A stretch of 12,111 nucleotides of DNA from UBA1724 sp963632245 (lineage in GTDB: Bacteria > Verrucomicrobiota > Lentisphaeria > Oligosphaerales > Oligosphaeraceae), in assembly GCA_963632245.1 (NCBI GenBank), contig CAVGTF010000067.1, forward strand, positions 1 through 12,111. The letters are read 5' to 3'. The notes under the pieces are model-generated. The model ran no database searches. It saw only the letters and a program-made list of their open reading frames with translations, and was not told the DNA's origin. Below, piece by piece: positions 1-6,024 of the stretch. The number at the start of each line of letters is the position of its first letter. The first letter of the stretch is position 1. The position numbers and the translations under genes were made by a program.

Positions 1-56
1 CTACTCCCTACTCGCTACTCCCTCCTCGCTACTCGCTACTCCCTCCTCCCTCCTCC
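1..56. repeat. Degenerate heptanucleotide tandem array (left edge)
   Basis: Eight consecutive 7-base units can be read from base 1: CTACTCC, CTACTCG, CTACTCC, CTCCTCG, CTACTCG, CTACTCC, CTCCTCC, CTCCTCC (consensus CT[AC]CTC[CG]). A decayed pyrimidine-rich continuation (CTCCGCCCTTCTCCCTTCTACC) reaches about base 78. The array begins at the first base of the window, so its true length is unknown. It is non-coding and lies beyond the stop codon of the LolA-like gene. Short heptameric intergenic arrays are known in several bacterial groups (for example the STRR repeats of cyanobacteria). No function can be assigned from sequence. Confidence 0.85.
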
Positions 57-96
57 CTCCGCCCTTCTCCCTTCTACCTAGCAAAGGCGGGGGTGC

Positions 97-114
97 GGGG
101 GGCGCAAGCCCTCC
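97..114 (+). other. Small GC-rich hairpin with GCAA tetraloop
   Basis: GGGGGGC (97-103), loop GCAA (104-107), GCCCTCC (108-114). As plus-strand RNA this is a 7-bp stem, including one G-U pair, closed by a GNRA-type loop. On the minus strand the same position is an A-C mismatch, so the plus-strand fold is better. No T tract follows on either strand, so it is not a canonical terminator. No plus-strand gene is visible here. It could be chance in a G/C-homopolymer-rich spacer. Confidence 0.35.
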
Positions 115-151
115 CGTCCTTTGGATATCCCTTTGTGGGGAGAGGGCGTTC

Positions 152-224
152 TTTTTTGGGGGGTAGTAAATATATCTATAACTTGTTTATAATGAATAAC
201 TTACAAATAATCTAGAATCCCCCC
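152..224. other. AT-rich island bounded by G6 and C6 runs
   Basis: A T6G6 run (152-163) is followed by a 55-base segment (164-218) with only 9 G/C bases and then a C6 run (219-224). The surrounding genome is strongly GC-rich. The island contains TATAAT (plus strand, 188-193) but no TTGACA-like box at the right distance on either strand. The G6 and C6 runs are inverted relative to each other and could pair across the island. It lies just past the stop of the LolA-like gene (238-240). It may be a promoter or terminator region for something left of the window, or a remnant of inserted DNA. Nothing else is seen in bases 57-237. Confidence 0.5.
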
Positions 225-237
225 TCGTGCTGGTATT

Positions 238-930
238 TTATCTCTCGGTTTTTTCGGCGAAATCGAATTTGACTGCGGTTTTCCAGTCCTTTCCGGAGAG
301 TTGCATTTCCTTGACGAACCAGAGACCGTTTTCGAAGCGTTTCGCGCCCTTCATGACGAGGCTCCGCCAGGGTGCGTTTTCGCCTTTCCGGTACCATTTT
401 GCCTCCATGGGGAATCCCTGTTTTGCCTCGAACCACACGTCCACCAATTCGGATTCATCGGGGGAGGCCAGACGGAGGACTCGGCAGTCCTGCCAGCGGC
501 TAGAGGATCGCGGGAGTTCCTCCACGAAATTCCAGAAGAGGAAAGCGAAAGAGAGATCGGAGGGTCGTACGCCGAAATCGAAGAGTCCGGGTCGTTGTTC
601 GGTTTCGGGGAGATCCAGTCTCTGGACGCTCTTTCCGGCGGTCTCCAGCATGATTTCCAGACCGTAGTAATTCACCTCGTTGAGCGTGAGCTGGGCATAC
701 ATCGCCTTCTTGGTGAAGGTAACGCGGAGTCCCAGGGTGCCCTCCAGGGTCTTCTGGCCCTTCTTCTTGTAGGTGAGCCGGCCCGTCGCTTCTCCCCACG
801 CCTCCTGAGTCAGGGGCTGCCGGATGGACTCCAGAAACTCCTGTGGGGGCAATTCTTGCGCCGGGAGACTACCAGCGCCTAGGAGGATCAGACAGCAGAG
901 GCTCAGAAGGGAGAGGAGGGCGTTCTTCAT
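238..930 (-). CDS. LolA-like outer-membrane lipoprotein-sorting family protein
   Basis: This 230-residue protein opens with a signal peptide (Lys2, then a Leu-rich core at about residues 5-20 and a possible cleavage near SLPAQE, 21-26). No lipobox cysteine sits at the cleavage site; the two cysteines at 12-13 lie inside the hydrophobic core. The mature part looks beta-rich with alternating hydrophobic residues (GRLTYKKKGQ, LGLRVTF, AQLTLNEVNYYGLEI, VDVWFEAKQGFPMEAKWY), as in the LolA/LolB half-barrel that carries lipid or lipoproteins across the periplasm. The pattern DVWF..KQGFPMEAKWY resembles the 'secondary-structure plus lysine' motif of Verrucomicrobia-type LolA-like proteins. The start follows the large membrane protein gene by 65 bases with no Shine-Dalgarno. 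The family call is by fold pattern only; it could be another periplasmic lipid- or polymer-binding protein. It is probably the last gene of its unit. Confidence 0.6.
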   Translation of the reverse strand: MKNALLSLLSLCCLILLGAGSLPAQELPPQEFLESIRQPLTQEAWGEATGRLTYKKKGQKTLEGTLGLRVTFTKKAMYAQLTLNEVNYYGLEIMLETAGKSVQRLDLPETEQRPGLFDFGVRPSDLSFAFLFWNFVEELPRSSSRWQDCRVLRLASPDESELVDVWFEAKQGFPMEAKWYRKGENAPWRSLVMKGAKRFENGLWFVKEMQLSGKDWKTAVKFDFAEKTER

Positions 931-995
931 GAGAGGGGAAGGGTGGTATTTCTACGGTTTTTGTTCCGGAAACGCGCGATGCGGAAGGTGATCCG

Positions 996-3419
996 CTACT
1001 CGGCGGGCGCGGGTGCGGGTGCGGGCGCCTCTTCGGCAGGCGCCTCTTCGGCAGGCGCCGCAGCTGCGGGCGCCTCCTCGATGGCCTCGGCGGCCTTCGT
1101 CTCGGCTTCCGCCTGTGCTTGCGCGGCGATTGCGGCGGCCTGTGCCTGTGCGGCGGCCTCGGCCTGTGCGCGCTTGCACTCCTGGCACTTGCGGTATTGC
1201 TGGATGCCCACGTAGCAAGCCACCATGAGGACGATCACAGTGATGAACCACGCCAGGAACTTCCGGAATCGGCGTGCGGGGGTTCCCAGGGCCTCCTTGG
1301 GGAATCGTCCGCCGCGGGAGAAGCTCTTTCGCTGCTTGCGGCTGAGGCGCAACCGGGCATTGATGGCCCAGCCATTGCCTTCCAGGAGCGAGGAGAGATC
1401 CTGTCGGTTCAGGCGAATGACCGCCAGCAGGACGATGGGTGTCAGGAGGACCGCCAGGACGCAGACGAGGGAGACCAGCAGGGAGAGTGCGCTCATGTCG
1501 GCCAGGGTCTTGCAGATGAAGGCCAGGGCGGAGGAGAGTGCGGCGAATGCGATGCCCAGTCCCATGAGCATTCCGGACTTGTCGCCCTTCGGTGCGGCGG
1601 GCTGTGCGGTGGCGTCAGCCGCGGCCTTCTTGGGGTCGTTGATCAGGTTGGACATCTTTCCGGTGATGACGCCCTCGGAGCTGCTGGACATTTTGGCGAC
1701 CTTGTCCTCCGCCATCTTGCCGAATTTTGCGAAGGGCGCCAGGACGGCCTCGCGGAGGCAGACCGGGTTCTCGATGACCTTCACGATCTTGGCGTTGTAG
1801 GTCTGGCCGTCGGGGGCGAAGAAGATTCCGCGCTTGCCGGCGACCAGATTGCCCTTGTCGCCGATGGTGACGGGGGCGCAGAGGGTCTGGACGGGCTTGG
1901 TGTTCACTTCCACGTAGATGAGGAAGAGTCCGCTGTTGGCGGCCATGGCGGAGTGTGTGCCCAGGTCGTCCACGGGGAAGGTCATGTTGAACCAGCGTCC
2001 GTCAATGACCACCTTTCCGCGTTCGAAGAGCGTGGGTTTCCGGGGCTTATAGAGATCGGGGAAGCTGATGAAGTTATTGGCGACGGGGATGAGCCAATGC
2101 AGATAGAGCAGCGCCTGTTCCACGGCCTCGGCTTCCTTGAGGATCTGCGCAACGGCCAGGTCCTTGGTCTCCAGGACCGCGGCCTCCTCCAGGATGCCGG
2201 TCAGGGCTGCGTGGCGTTCCAGGGTCTCCTGGGGCACGGCGGCGCAGATGGCGCCCTTCTGGGATGCCAGGTAGTCCTGGTAGGGAGTGAAGACCGCCTT
2301 CGCTTTTGCCCACAGCGCGGGCGTGAGCTCCTTTGCGTCAGCGCCCAGCACGGGCAGGAGGATCTTTTCGCGCAGGGAGAGCCACCATCCGCGCTGGAGG
2401 GGATTGATGTATCCGGGCTCGTCCAGCGGAATGCTGGCGACGCCGCGGGGCTGGACGATGGGCAGCGCCTTCAGGTGGCTCTCCAGGCCGGGCCAGGCGG
2501 TGGGATCCAGCGCGCCGGGCTTGCCGTCATTCTCCAGCACCACGCCATTGAGGCGGGAATCGAAGTCCTGCAGATCGCAGAGGCGGAAGAATTCATCGAT
2601 GCGCGCGGCGTTTTCCTGGAGGAGTGCCAGCAGTGCGGGGGTATCTGCGCCGAAGGGCAGTAGTTCGCTGGTGGATTGTCCCTCGGGGAGTTCGCCCGCT
2701 TTCTTCCAGGCGAGGTATTCGGGGATGGCGTCGTGGTATGCCTGGAATTGCGCCAGGGTCAGACCCATGGTGCCATCCAGGTCCTGGGTGCCGCCGGTGG
2801 CCAGCACGCCGCCCTCCAGGAAGTCCTTGAGGTTTGCGGCCAATTCGGGGGTGGATGCCTCGCCGGTGGCCAGCAGGGAGATGACGCCGTCGCCGTTGAG
2901 GGGGCGGCTGGTGAGGATCTTCTGGAATTCCCGGACCTGTTCCAGGGTGATGGACTCCTTGTCCTGGGCACCGAGGTCGTTCAGGATGTACTCCGCGGAG
3001 TGGCGGATCTTCTTGGCATTCTCNNNNNNNNNNNNNNNNNNNNNNNNNNNNNNNNNNNNNNNNNNNNNNNNNNNNNNNNNNNNNNNNNNNNNNNNNNNNN
3101 NNNNNNNNNNNNNNNNNNNNNNNNNCTCGGATTCGGTGAGGCGGGAGAGCACCAGCTTTCCGCCAAAGGCATCGGTGATGGAGTCCTTGTCGCCATAGAC
3201 ATCCAGCAGCCACTGGATGGCCGCCTTCAGGCTCTCGGTGGTGATGGAGCCCAGCTTGGCGGAGTCGATGTATGACAGGACCTTCGGATCGCAGGTGTAC
3301 GCCTTCACGGGGGCGCTCATGGCGACCCACAGCGCCTCGTCCAGAGTCAGGGCGTCAGCGAGGTCATGGCCATTCTGGATGGAGAGCTGGTATGCCTTTC
3401 CGATGTGGAGGAATTTCAT
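996..3419 (-). CDS. Large EF-hand-like membrane protein of unknown function (internal assembly gap)
   Basis: The frame encodes 807 residues, of which 99-132 are unread (N gap). I know no function. The N-terminal part (1-230) is mainly helical with degenerate EF-hand-like loops: YIDSAKLGSI (50-59), PLNGDGVI (173-180) and DLDGTMGL (213-220); none keeps a full calcium-ligand set. A beta-rich region (about 463-560) includes GRWFNMTFPVDD, GKRGIFFAPDG (526-536) and IENPVCLREAVLAPF (548-562). Three membrane helices follow at about 616-637, 644-668 and 720-740, with NGWAINARLRL (682-692) between the second and third. The tail has CQEC (745-748), an Ala/Gln/Glu coiled-coil-like stretch (750-782) and a Pro/Ala/Glu-rich end. 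From memory, the GxxGxFF and NGWAIN segments recur in unnamed Bacteroidota and PVC-group proteins; this is not verified. There is no signal peptide. Neighbours give no clue. The start ATG has no Shine-Dalgarno. Confidence 0.75.
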   Translation of the reverse strand: MKFLHIGKAYQLSIQNGHDLADALTLDEALWVAMSAPVKAYTCDPKVLSYIDSAKLGSITTESLKAAIQWLLDVYGDKDSITDAFGGKLVLSRLTESEXXXXXXXXXXXXXXXXXXXXXXXXXXXXXXXXXXENAKKIRHSAEYILNDLGAQDKESITLEQVREFQKILTSRPLNGDGVISLLATGEASTPELAANLKDFLEGGVLATGGTQDLDGTMGLTLAQFQAYHDAIPEYLAWKKAGELPEGQSTSELLPFGADTPALLALLQENAARIDEFFRLCDLQDFDSRLNGVVLENDGKPGALDPTAWPGLESHLKALPIVQPRGVASIPLDEPGYINPLQRGWWLSLREKILLPVLGADAKELTPALWAKAKAVFTPYQDYLASQKGAICAAVPQETLERHAALTGILEEAAVLETKDLAVAQILKEAEAVEQALLYLHWLIPVANNFISFPDLYKPRKPTLFERGKVVIDGRWFNMTFPVDDLGTHSAMAANSGLFLIYVEVNTKPVQTLCAPVTIGDKGNLVAGKRGIFFAPDGQTYNAKIVKVIENPVCLREAVLAPFAKFGKMAEDKVAKMSSSSEGVITGKMSNLINDPKKAAADATAQPAAPKGDKSGMLMGLGIAFAALSSALAFICKTLADMSALSLLVSLVCVLAVLLTPIVLLAVIRLNRQDLSSLLEGNGWAINARLRLSRKQRKSFSRGGRFPKEALGTPARRFRKFLAWFITVIVLMVACYVGIQQYRKCQECKRAQAEAAAQAQAAAIAAQAQAEAETKAAEAIEEAPAAAAPAEEAPAEEAPAPAPAPAE
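1024..1068. repeat. 15-bp tandem repeat coding for Pro-Ala-Glu-Glu-Ala units
   Basis: GGCGCCTCTTCGGCA occurs twice back to back (1024-1038 and 1039-1053), followed by a degenerate copy (1054-1068) and a partial fourth (GGCGCCTCCTCG from 1069). Read on the minus strand the units encode PAEEA, PAEEA and PAAAA within the C-terminal tail of the large membrane protein (about residues 783-798). The unit is in frame, so copy-number change would lengthen or shorten the tail without a frameshift. The low-complexity tail probably acts as a flexible extension. Confidence 0.8.
3024..3125. other. Assembly gap of 102 N inside the large membrane protein gene
   Basis: A run of 102 unknown bases interrupts codons 99-132. 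Its length is a multiple of three, and the reading frame continues on both sides in the same frame (LTESE before, ENAKKIRHSAEYIL after), so the stated size is compatible with one intact gene. It is not the conventional 100-N placeholder, so it is probably a size estimated from read pairs. Both flanks end in CTC (Glu codons on the coding strand), so a repeat at the gap is possible but unproven. Confidence 0.95.
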
Positions 3420-3488
3420 GGGAGTGGGGATATTGTGGAGGGGTGAATTGTTCGCGAGGAATGGGAGCGCAAAAAGCGGGTGTGGTTT

Positions 3489-4883
3489 CTAGTCCAGGGT
3501 CACGGTCTGCTGATACTGGGGCACCTGGGCATCCCAGCCCTTCTCCTGGATGATCTTGTCGCGGAGGGCGGCGGAGGCCTCGGGCTCGCCGTGGGTCACG
3601 AAGACCCTCCGGGGGGTCCCGGAGACGGTGTTCAGCCAGCGGAGAAGCTCGTTGCGGTCGGCGTGGGCGGAGAAGCCGGAGATCCGCTGGATATTCGCCT
3701 TGACATCGTAGGTCTCGCCCAGGATGCGCACCTGCGGTTCGCCGTCCAGGATCTGGCGTCCCAGGGTGTTTCGTGCCTGGTATCCCACGAAGAGGATGGT
3801 GGATTCGGGGCGTCCGATGTTCTTGCAGAGGTGGTGTTTGATGCGGCCGCCGGTGCACATTCCGGAGCCGGAGATGATGATGACGGAGCCCCGGATGTGG
3901 TTCAGCGCCTTGGATTCCTGGGAGCTGCGCACCACGGAGACATTGGAGACGCGGAGTACCTTCGCCAGCTTCAGGGTGTCGTCGTCGAAGAGATATGGGT
4001 GGTGGACGAAGACGGTGTTGACCTTGCTGGCCATGGGGCTGTCCACGAAGATCCGCAGATTGGGGATGCGGCGTTCGGCGTTGAGCAACGCCAGGAAGTA
4101 CAGGAGTTCCTGGGTGCGCTCCACGGCGAAGGAGGGGATGATCAGGTTTCCGCCTGCGTCGGCGGTGTCGTTGATGATGCGCGAGAGCTCCTCGGGGATG
4201 TCCTTGGTTTCGCCGTGTTCCCGGTTGCCGTAGGTGGATTCCACCAGGACGTAGTCAGCTTCGCCTACGGGGACGGGATCCTGGAGGATGGGCATATCCC
4301 AGCGGCCCACATCGCCGGAGAAGAGGATGCGGCGGGTCTCGGTGCCGTCGGTGACGGTGATGCGGCAGCAGGCGGCGCCCAGGATGTGCCCCACCTGGAG
4401 GAACTCCAGAGTCACGCCCTGGCCGAGCTCCACCTTCTGCTCGTAGTCCACTGGCAGGAAATACTGCGCGACCTCCTCGGCGTCTTCCTCGGTATACAGG
4501 GGCTCGTAGCCGTGGGGGCTGACGCGGCCCTCGCGCTCATGGCGCTTCCGCTTGAACTCGGCGTCTTCCTCGTTGATCTTGCCGCAGTCCTCCATCACAA
4601 TGCTGGCGATCTCGCAGGTGGCGCGGGTGCAGTAGATGGGTCCCCGGAAGCCATTGCGGACCAGTCGGGGGATTCGTCCGCTGTGGTCCAGGTGTGCGTG
4701 GGTGAGGATCAGTGCATTCAGCTTGTAGGGAGAGATGGGGAAGGTCTTCCAGTTGCGGTCCTTCAGGTCGTGCTCCTGGTAGAGTCCGCAGTCCACCATG
4801 ATCCGCAGGCCATTGGCCTCCAGGATGTAGCAGGATCCGGTGACATTTCCGGTGGCGCCATGAAAGCTCAGCTTGATTTCCAT
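3489..4883 (-). CDS. Beta-CASP metallo-beta-lactamase RNA-processing hydrolase (CPSF/KH-less type)
   Basis: This 464-residue cytoplasmic protein has every motif of the zinc-dependent beta-CASP nucleases. Motif 1 is Asp31 (MVDCG), motif 2 is THAHLDH (61-67), motif 3 is His166 (VGHILGA), motif 4 is Asp191 (FSGDVG). Motif A is Glu215 (VESTYG), motif B is His407 (SGFSAHAD) and motif C is His431 (VTHGE). The beta-CASP cap lies between about 215 and 400, with SGSGMCTGGRIKHHL at 338-352. Members cut RNA endonucleolytically and some also act as 5' exonucleases. Length is typical for bacterial members. It follows the monooxygenase-like gene by 40 bases and precedes the large membrane protein by 69. 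A purine run GAGAGAA about nine bases before the ATG may act as a weak ribosome binding site. Specific RNA targets cannot be inferred. Confidence 0.93.
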   Translation of the reverse strand: MEIKLSFHGATGNVTGSCYILEANGLRIMVDCGLYQEHDLKDRNWKTFPISPYKLNALILTHAHLDHSGRIPRLVRNGFRGPIYCTRATCEIASIVMEDCGKINEEDAEFKRKRHEREGRVSPHGYEPLYTEEDAEEVAQYFLPVDYEQKVELGQGVTLEFLQVGHILGAACCRITVTDGTETRRILFSGDVGRWDMPILQDPVPVGEADYVLVESTYGNREHGETKDIPEELSRIINDTADAGGNLIIPSFAVERTQELLYFLALLNAERRIPNLRIFVDSPMASKVNTVFVHHPYLFDDDTLKLAKVLRVSNVSVVRSSQESKALNHIRGSVIIISGSGMCTGGRIKHHLCKNIGRPESTILFVGYQARNTLGRQILDGEPQVRILGETYDVKANIQRISGFSAHADRNELLRWLNTVSGTPRRVFVTHGEPEASAALRDKIIQEKGWDAQVPQYQQTVTLD

Positions 4884-4923
4884 GCTTGTTTCTCTCGTGG
4901 GGGTGGTGGGGGATGATGGTGGG

Positions 4924-5214
4924 CTAGGGGACCAGCGGCGTGTAGATGTGGCAGGAGCTCGTCTCCCGCATGCCCTGGATCTTCTGGCGGAACCAGGCGA
5001 TATTTTCGCCGGCGAGGTGTTTTTCCAGCGCCTCCTTGCTTTCCCAGGTCTCGATCATGGTCACGGTGGTGCCGTCAATGCCCTCTTCCACGCAGGGGGT
5101 GTATCGGAGGCATCCGGTCTCCTTGCGCACTCGGGGCACCAGCTCTTCGAGGATGGCGAGGTATTCCTTCTGGAATTGGTGCTTGATGACGGCGGGGGCG
5201 CAGACGTGGATCAT
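4924..5214 (-). CDS. Antibiotic biosynthesis monooxygenase-like (YgiN-type) small protein
   Basis: This 96-residue protein fits the dimeric alpha/beta-barrel ABM family. It has the N-terminal strand MIHVCAPAVIKHQ, a helix FQKEYLAILEELVPRVRKE, GCLRYTPCVEE, then TVTMIETWESKEALEKHL (the family's 'E.W.s..al..H' signature) and a final amphipathic helix. Family members act as quinol monooxygenases, haem-degrading enzymes or unknown oxidoreductases; the substrate cannot be told from sequence. I chose ATG at 5214 because similarity starts there. The frame is open upstream to 5397, but that extension is Arg/Gly-rich, overlaps the regulator gene and looks non-coding. AAGAG seven bases before the ATG may be a weak ribosome binding site. 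Its position behind an HTH gene suggests, but does not prove, regulation by it. Confidence 0.85.
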   Translation of the reverse strand: MIHVCAPAVIKHQFQKEYLAILEELVPRVRKETGCLRYTPCVEEGIDGTTVTMIETWESKEALEKHLAGENIAWFRQKIQGMRETSSCHIYTPLVP

Positions 5215-5269
5215 GGCGGGACTCTTGGAAACGGAGGGAGTGGGGGTGGATAGAAACGGTAACTTTCTG

Positions 5270-5275
5270 AATATA
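5270..5275 (-). promoter_or_regulatory. Possible -10 box upstream of the monooxygenase-like gene
   Basis: Minus-strand TATATT lies in a short AT-rich patch of the 149-base gap between the HTH gene and the monooxygenase-like gene, about 55 bases before its ATG. No good -35 box is present at 16-18 bases. The plus strand of the same patch reads a perfect TATAAT (5272-5277), but there is no plus-strand gene for it to serve. This is composition-based evidence only. Confidence 0.25.
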
Positions 5276-5285
5276 ATGCCCCCGT

Positions 5286-5315
5286 GAGGGCGGAAATGAC
5301 CCACACTTCGCCCTC
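5286..5315 (-). other. Inverted repeat in the spacer after the HTH gene
   Basis: GAGGGCG (5286-5292) and CGCCCTC (5309-5315) form a perfect 7-bp inverted repeat around a 16-base loop. On the minus strand the second arm is followed by ACGGGGGC rather than a T tract, so it is not a clear terminator. It could stabilise the 3' end of the HTH mRNA or be an operator for the gene at 5214. A C8 homopolymer (5336-5343, plus strand) lies between it and the HTH stop codon. Confidence 0.4.
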
Positions 5316-5363
5316 TTTCCAAAGCTCGCAAAATACCCCCCCCTCCTTGGTATAGAGGCCGCC

Positions 5364-5846
5364 TCAGGACGCCGCCATGGCGTCGGAATCCCCGCAATCC
5401 TCGAGGTCCTCGAGGGCGGTTCCTTGTTCGGCGTCGATTTCCCGCGCTAGGAGTTCCCGGAGGGTGGCGCGCAGGAGTCGTTCCGTGAGGAGGATGAGTG
5501 CCTGTTGGCGCACGGGCGTGGCGTTAAGGAGCCGGAGGGTATTGAGGAATCGCCGTGCGTGGTGGACGGCCTCCCGGGGGAGTGGCCGCAGGCAGGAGTT
5601 CAGGCGGGGTGATGCATGGGAGCCCGAGAGCTCCTGGTCGTAGGCCCCCGCCAGGAAGCTCTCCACCATCTTCGCGTGCTTCCGCTGGCATTCCCGGCTC
5701 TTCCCGAGCTCCCATTTCCGCACCGTTGCCCAGGAGACCCCCAGGAAGTCCCCCAGTGCGGTAAAGGTCAGGCCCAGCTCCCGGCGCTTCCGGGATAAAG
5801 ACTGCCGAATCTCCGTAGTGAATAAAAATGGACCGCTCTTCGACAT
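5364..5846 (-). CDS. XRE-type helix-turn-helix DNA-binding protein
   Basis: This 160-residue protein has an XRE/Cro-like HTH at about residues 12-68: helix 1 IRQSLSRKRRELG, then LTFTALGDFLGVSWATVRKWELGK, where LGDFLGVSWATVRKWE holds the turn and recognition helix. The remainder (about 80-145) is helical and Arg/Leu-rich (LLTERLLRATLRELLAREID), perhaps for dimerisation, and ends in an acidic stretch (EDLEDCGDSD). No ligand-binding or peptidase domain is recognisable. It is the only gene here with a strong Shine-Dalgarno (GGAGG, 7 bases before the ATG). It sits alone between gaps of 178 and 149 bases, each carrying an inverted repeat, so it may be transcribed independently and possibly autoregulated. 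Targets are unknown; the small gene downstream is the obvious candidate. Confidence 0.82.
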   Translation of the reverse strand: MSKSGPFLFTTEIRQSLSRKRRELGLTFTALGDFLGVSWATVRKWELGKSRECQRKHAKMVESFLAGAYDQELSGSHASPRLNSCLRPLPREAVHHARRFLNTLRLLNATPVRQQALILLTERLLRATLRELLAREIDAEQGTALEDLEDCGDSDAMAAS

Positions 5847-5853
5847 GCAGACG

Positions 5854-5858
5854 CCTCC
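5854..5858 (-). promoter_or_regulatory. Strong Shine-Dalgarno of the HTH gene
   Basis: The minus strand reads GGAGG, then seven bases (CGTCTGC), then ATG. This supports the start at 5846. It stands out because the other start regions in the window lack such a sequence. Confidence 0.7.
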
Positions 5859-5880
5859 GTTTGTTGGATCATGAAAACTC

Positions 5881-5906
5881 CCTCACCCGGACACACTCGG
5901 GGGAGG
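5881..5906 (-). other. Inverted repeat in the leader of the HTH gene
   Basis: CCTCACCCG (5881-5889) pairs with CGGGGGAGG (5898-5906) at 8 of 9 positions around an 8-base loop. On the minus strand the stem is followed three bases later by TTTT (GAGTTTTC), so it could be a weak terminator for ribonuclease D. It could equally be a leader hairpin or operator for the HTH gene that starts 35 bases further on. Confidence 0.4.
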
Positions 5907-5916
5907 AACGTCGGAG

Positions 5917-5925
5917 ACTATATCA
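5917..5925 (-). promoter_or_regulatory. Possible extended -10 promoter of the HTH gene
   Basis: The minus strand reads TGATATAGT, matching TGn followed by a -10 box with one mismatch (TATAGT versus TATAAT), an arrangement that can work without a -35 box. No TTGACA-like hexamer lies upstream. Transcription would begin near 5910, giving a leader of about 64 bases that contains the hairpin at 5881-5906 and the GGAGG at 5854-5858. Confidence 0.35.
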
Positions 5926-6024
5926 TGCACGCGGAGCCAGACGCCGCAAAGGACGCGCCACGCCCGAAAGGCACCAGGACGACTGCGTCTTCCGGGAATT
6001 TCTCGATGCAACGGGAAGAGGACA

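Noticed and set aside
1..78. Possible CRISPR array
   Set aside because: The units are 7 bases and contiguous with no spacers, and no cas genes are present.
964..971. TTCCGGAA palindrome between the large membrane protein stop and the LolA-like start
   Set aside because: Eight-base palindromes are common in GC-rich DNA; there is no second copy nearby and no supporting operator layout.
1119..2663. 514-codon plus-strand open frame opposite the large membrane protein
   Set aside because: The composition is Gly/Asp/Gln-biased with no domain; the minus-strand frame has membrane helices and coherent structure and spans more.
3480..4916. 478-codon plus-strand open frame opposite the beta-CASP gene
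   Set aside because: All catalytic motifs of the beta-CASP family are on the minus strand; the plus frame is a codon-bias shadow.
5272..5277. Perfect plus-strand TATAAT
   Set aside because: No -35 box and no plus-strand gene downstream; kept only as part of an AT-rich patch.
5215..5397. Upstream extension of the monooxygenase-like frame
   Set aside because: The added 61 residues are Arg/Gly-rich, overlap the HTH gene end and do not match the ABM family, which begins at the internal methionine at 5214.
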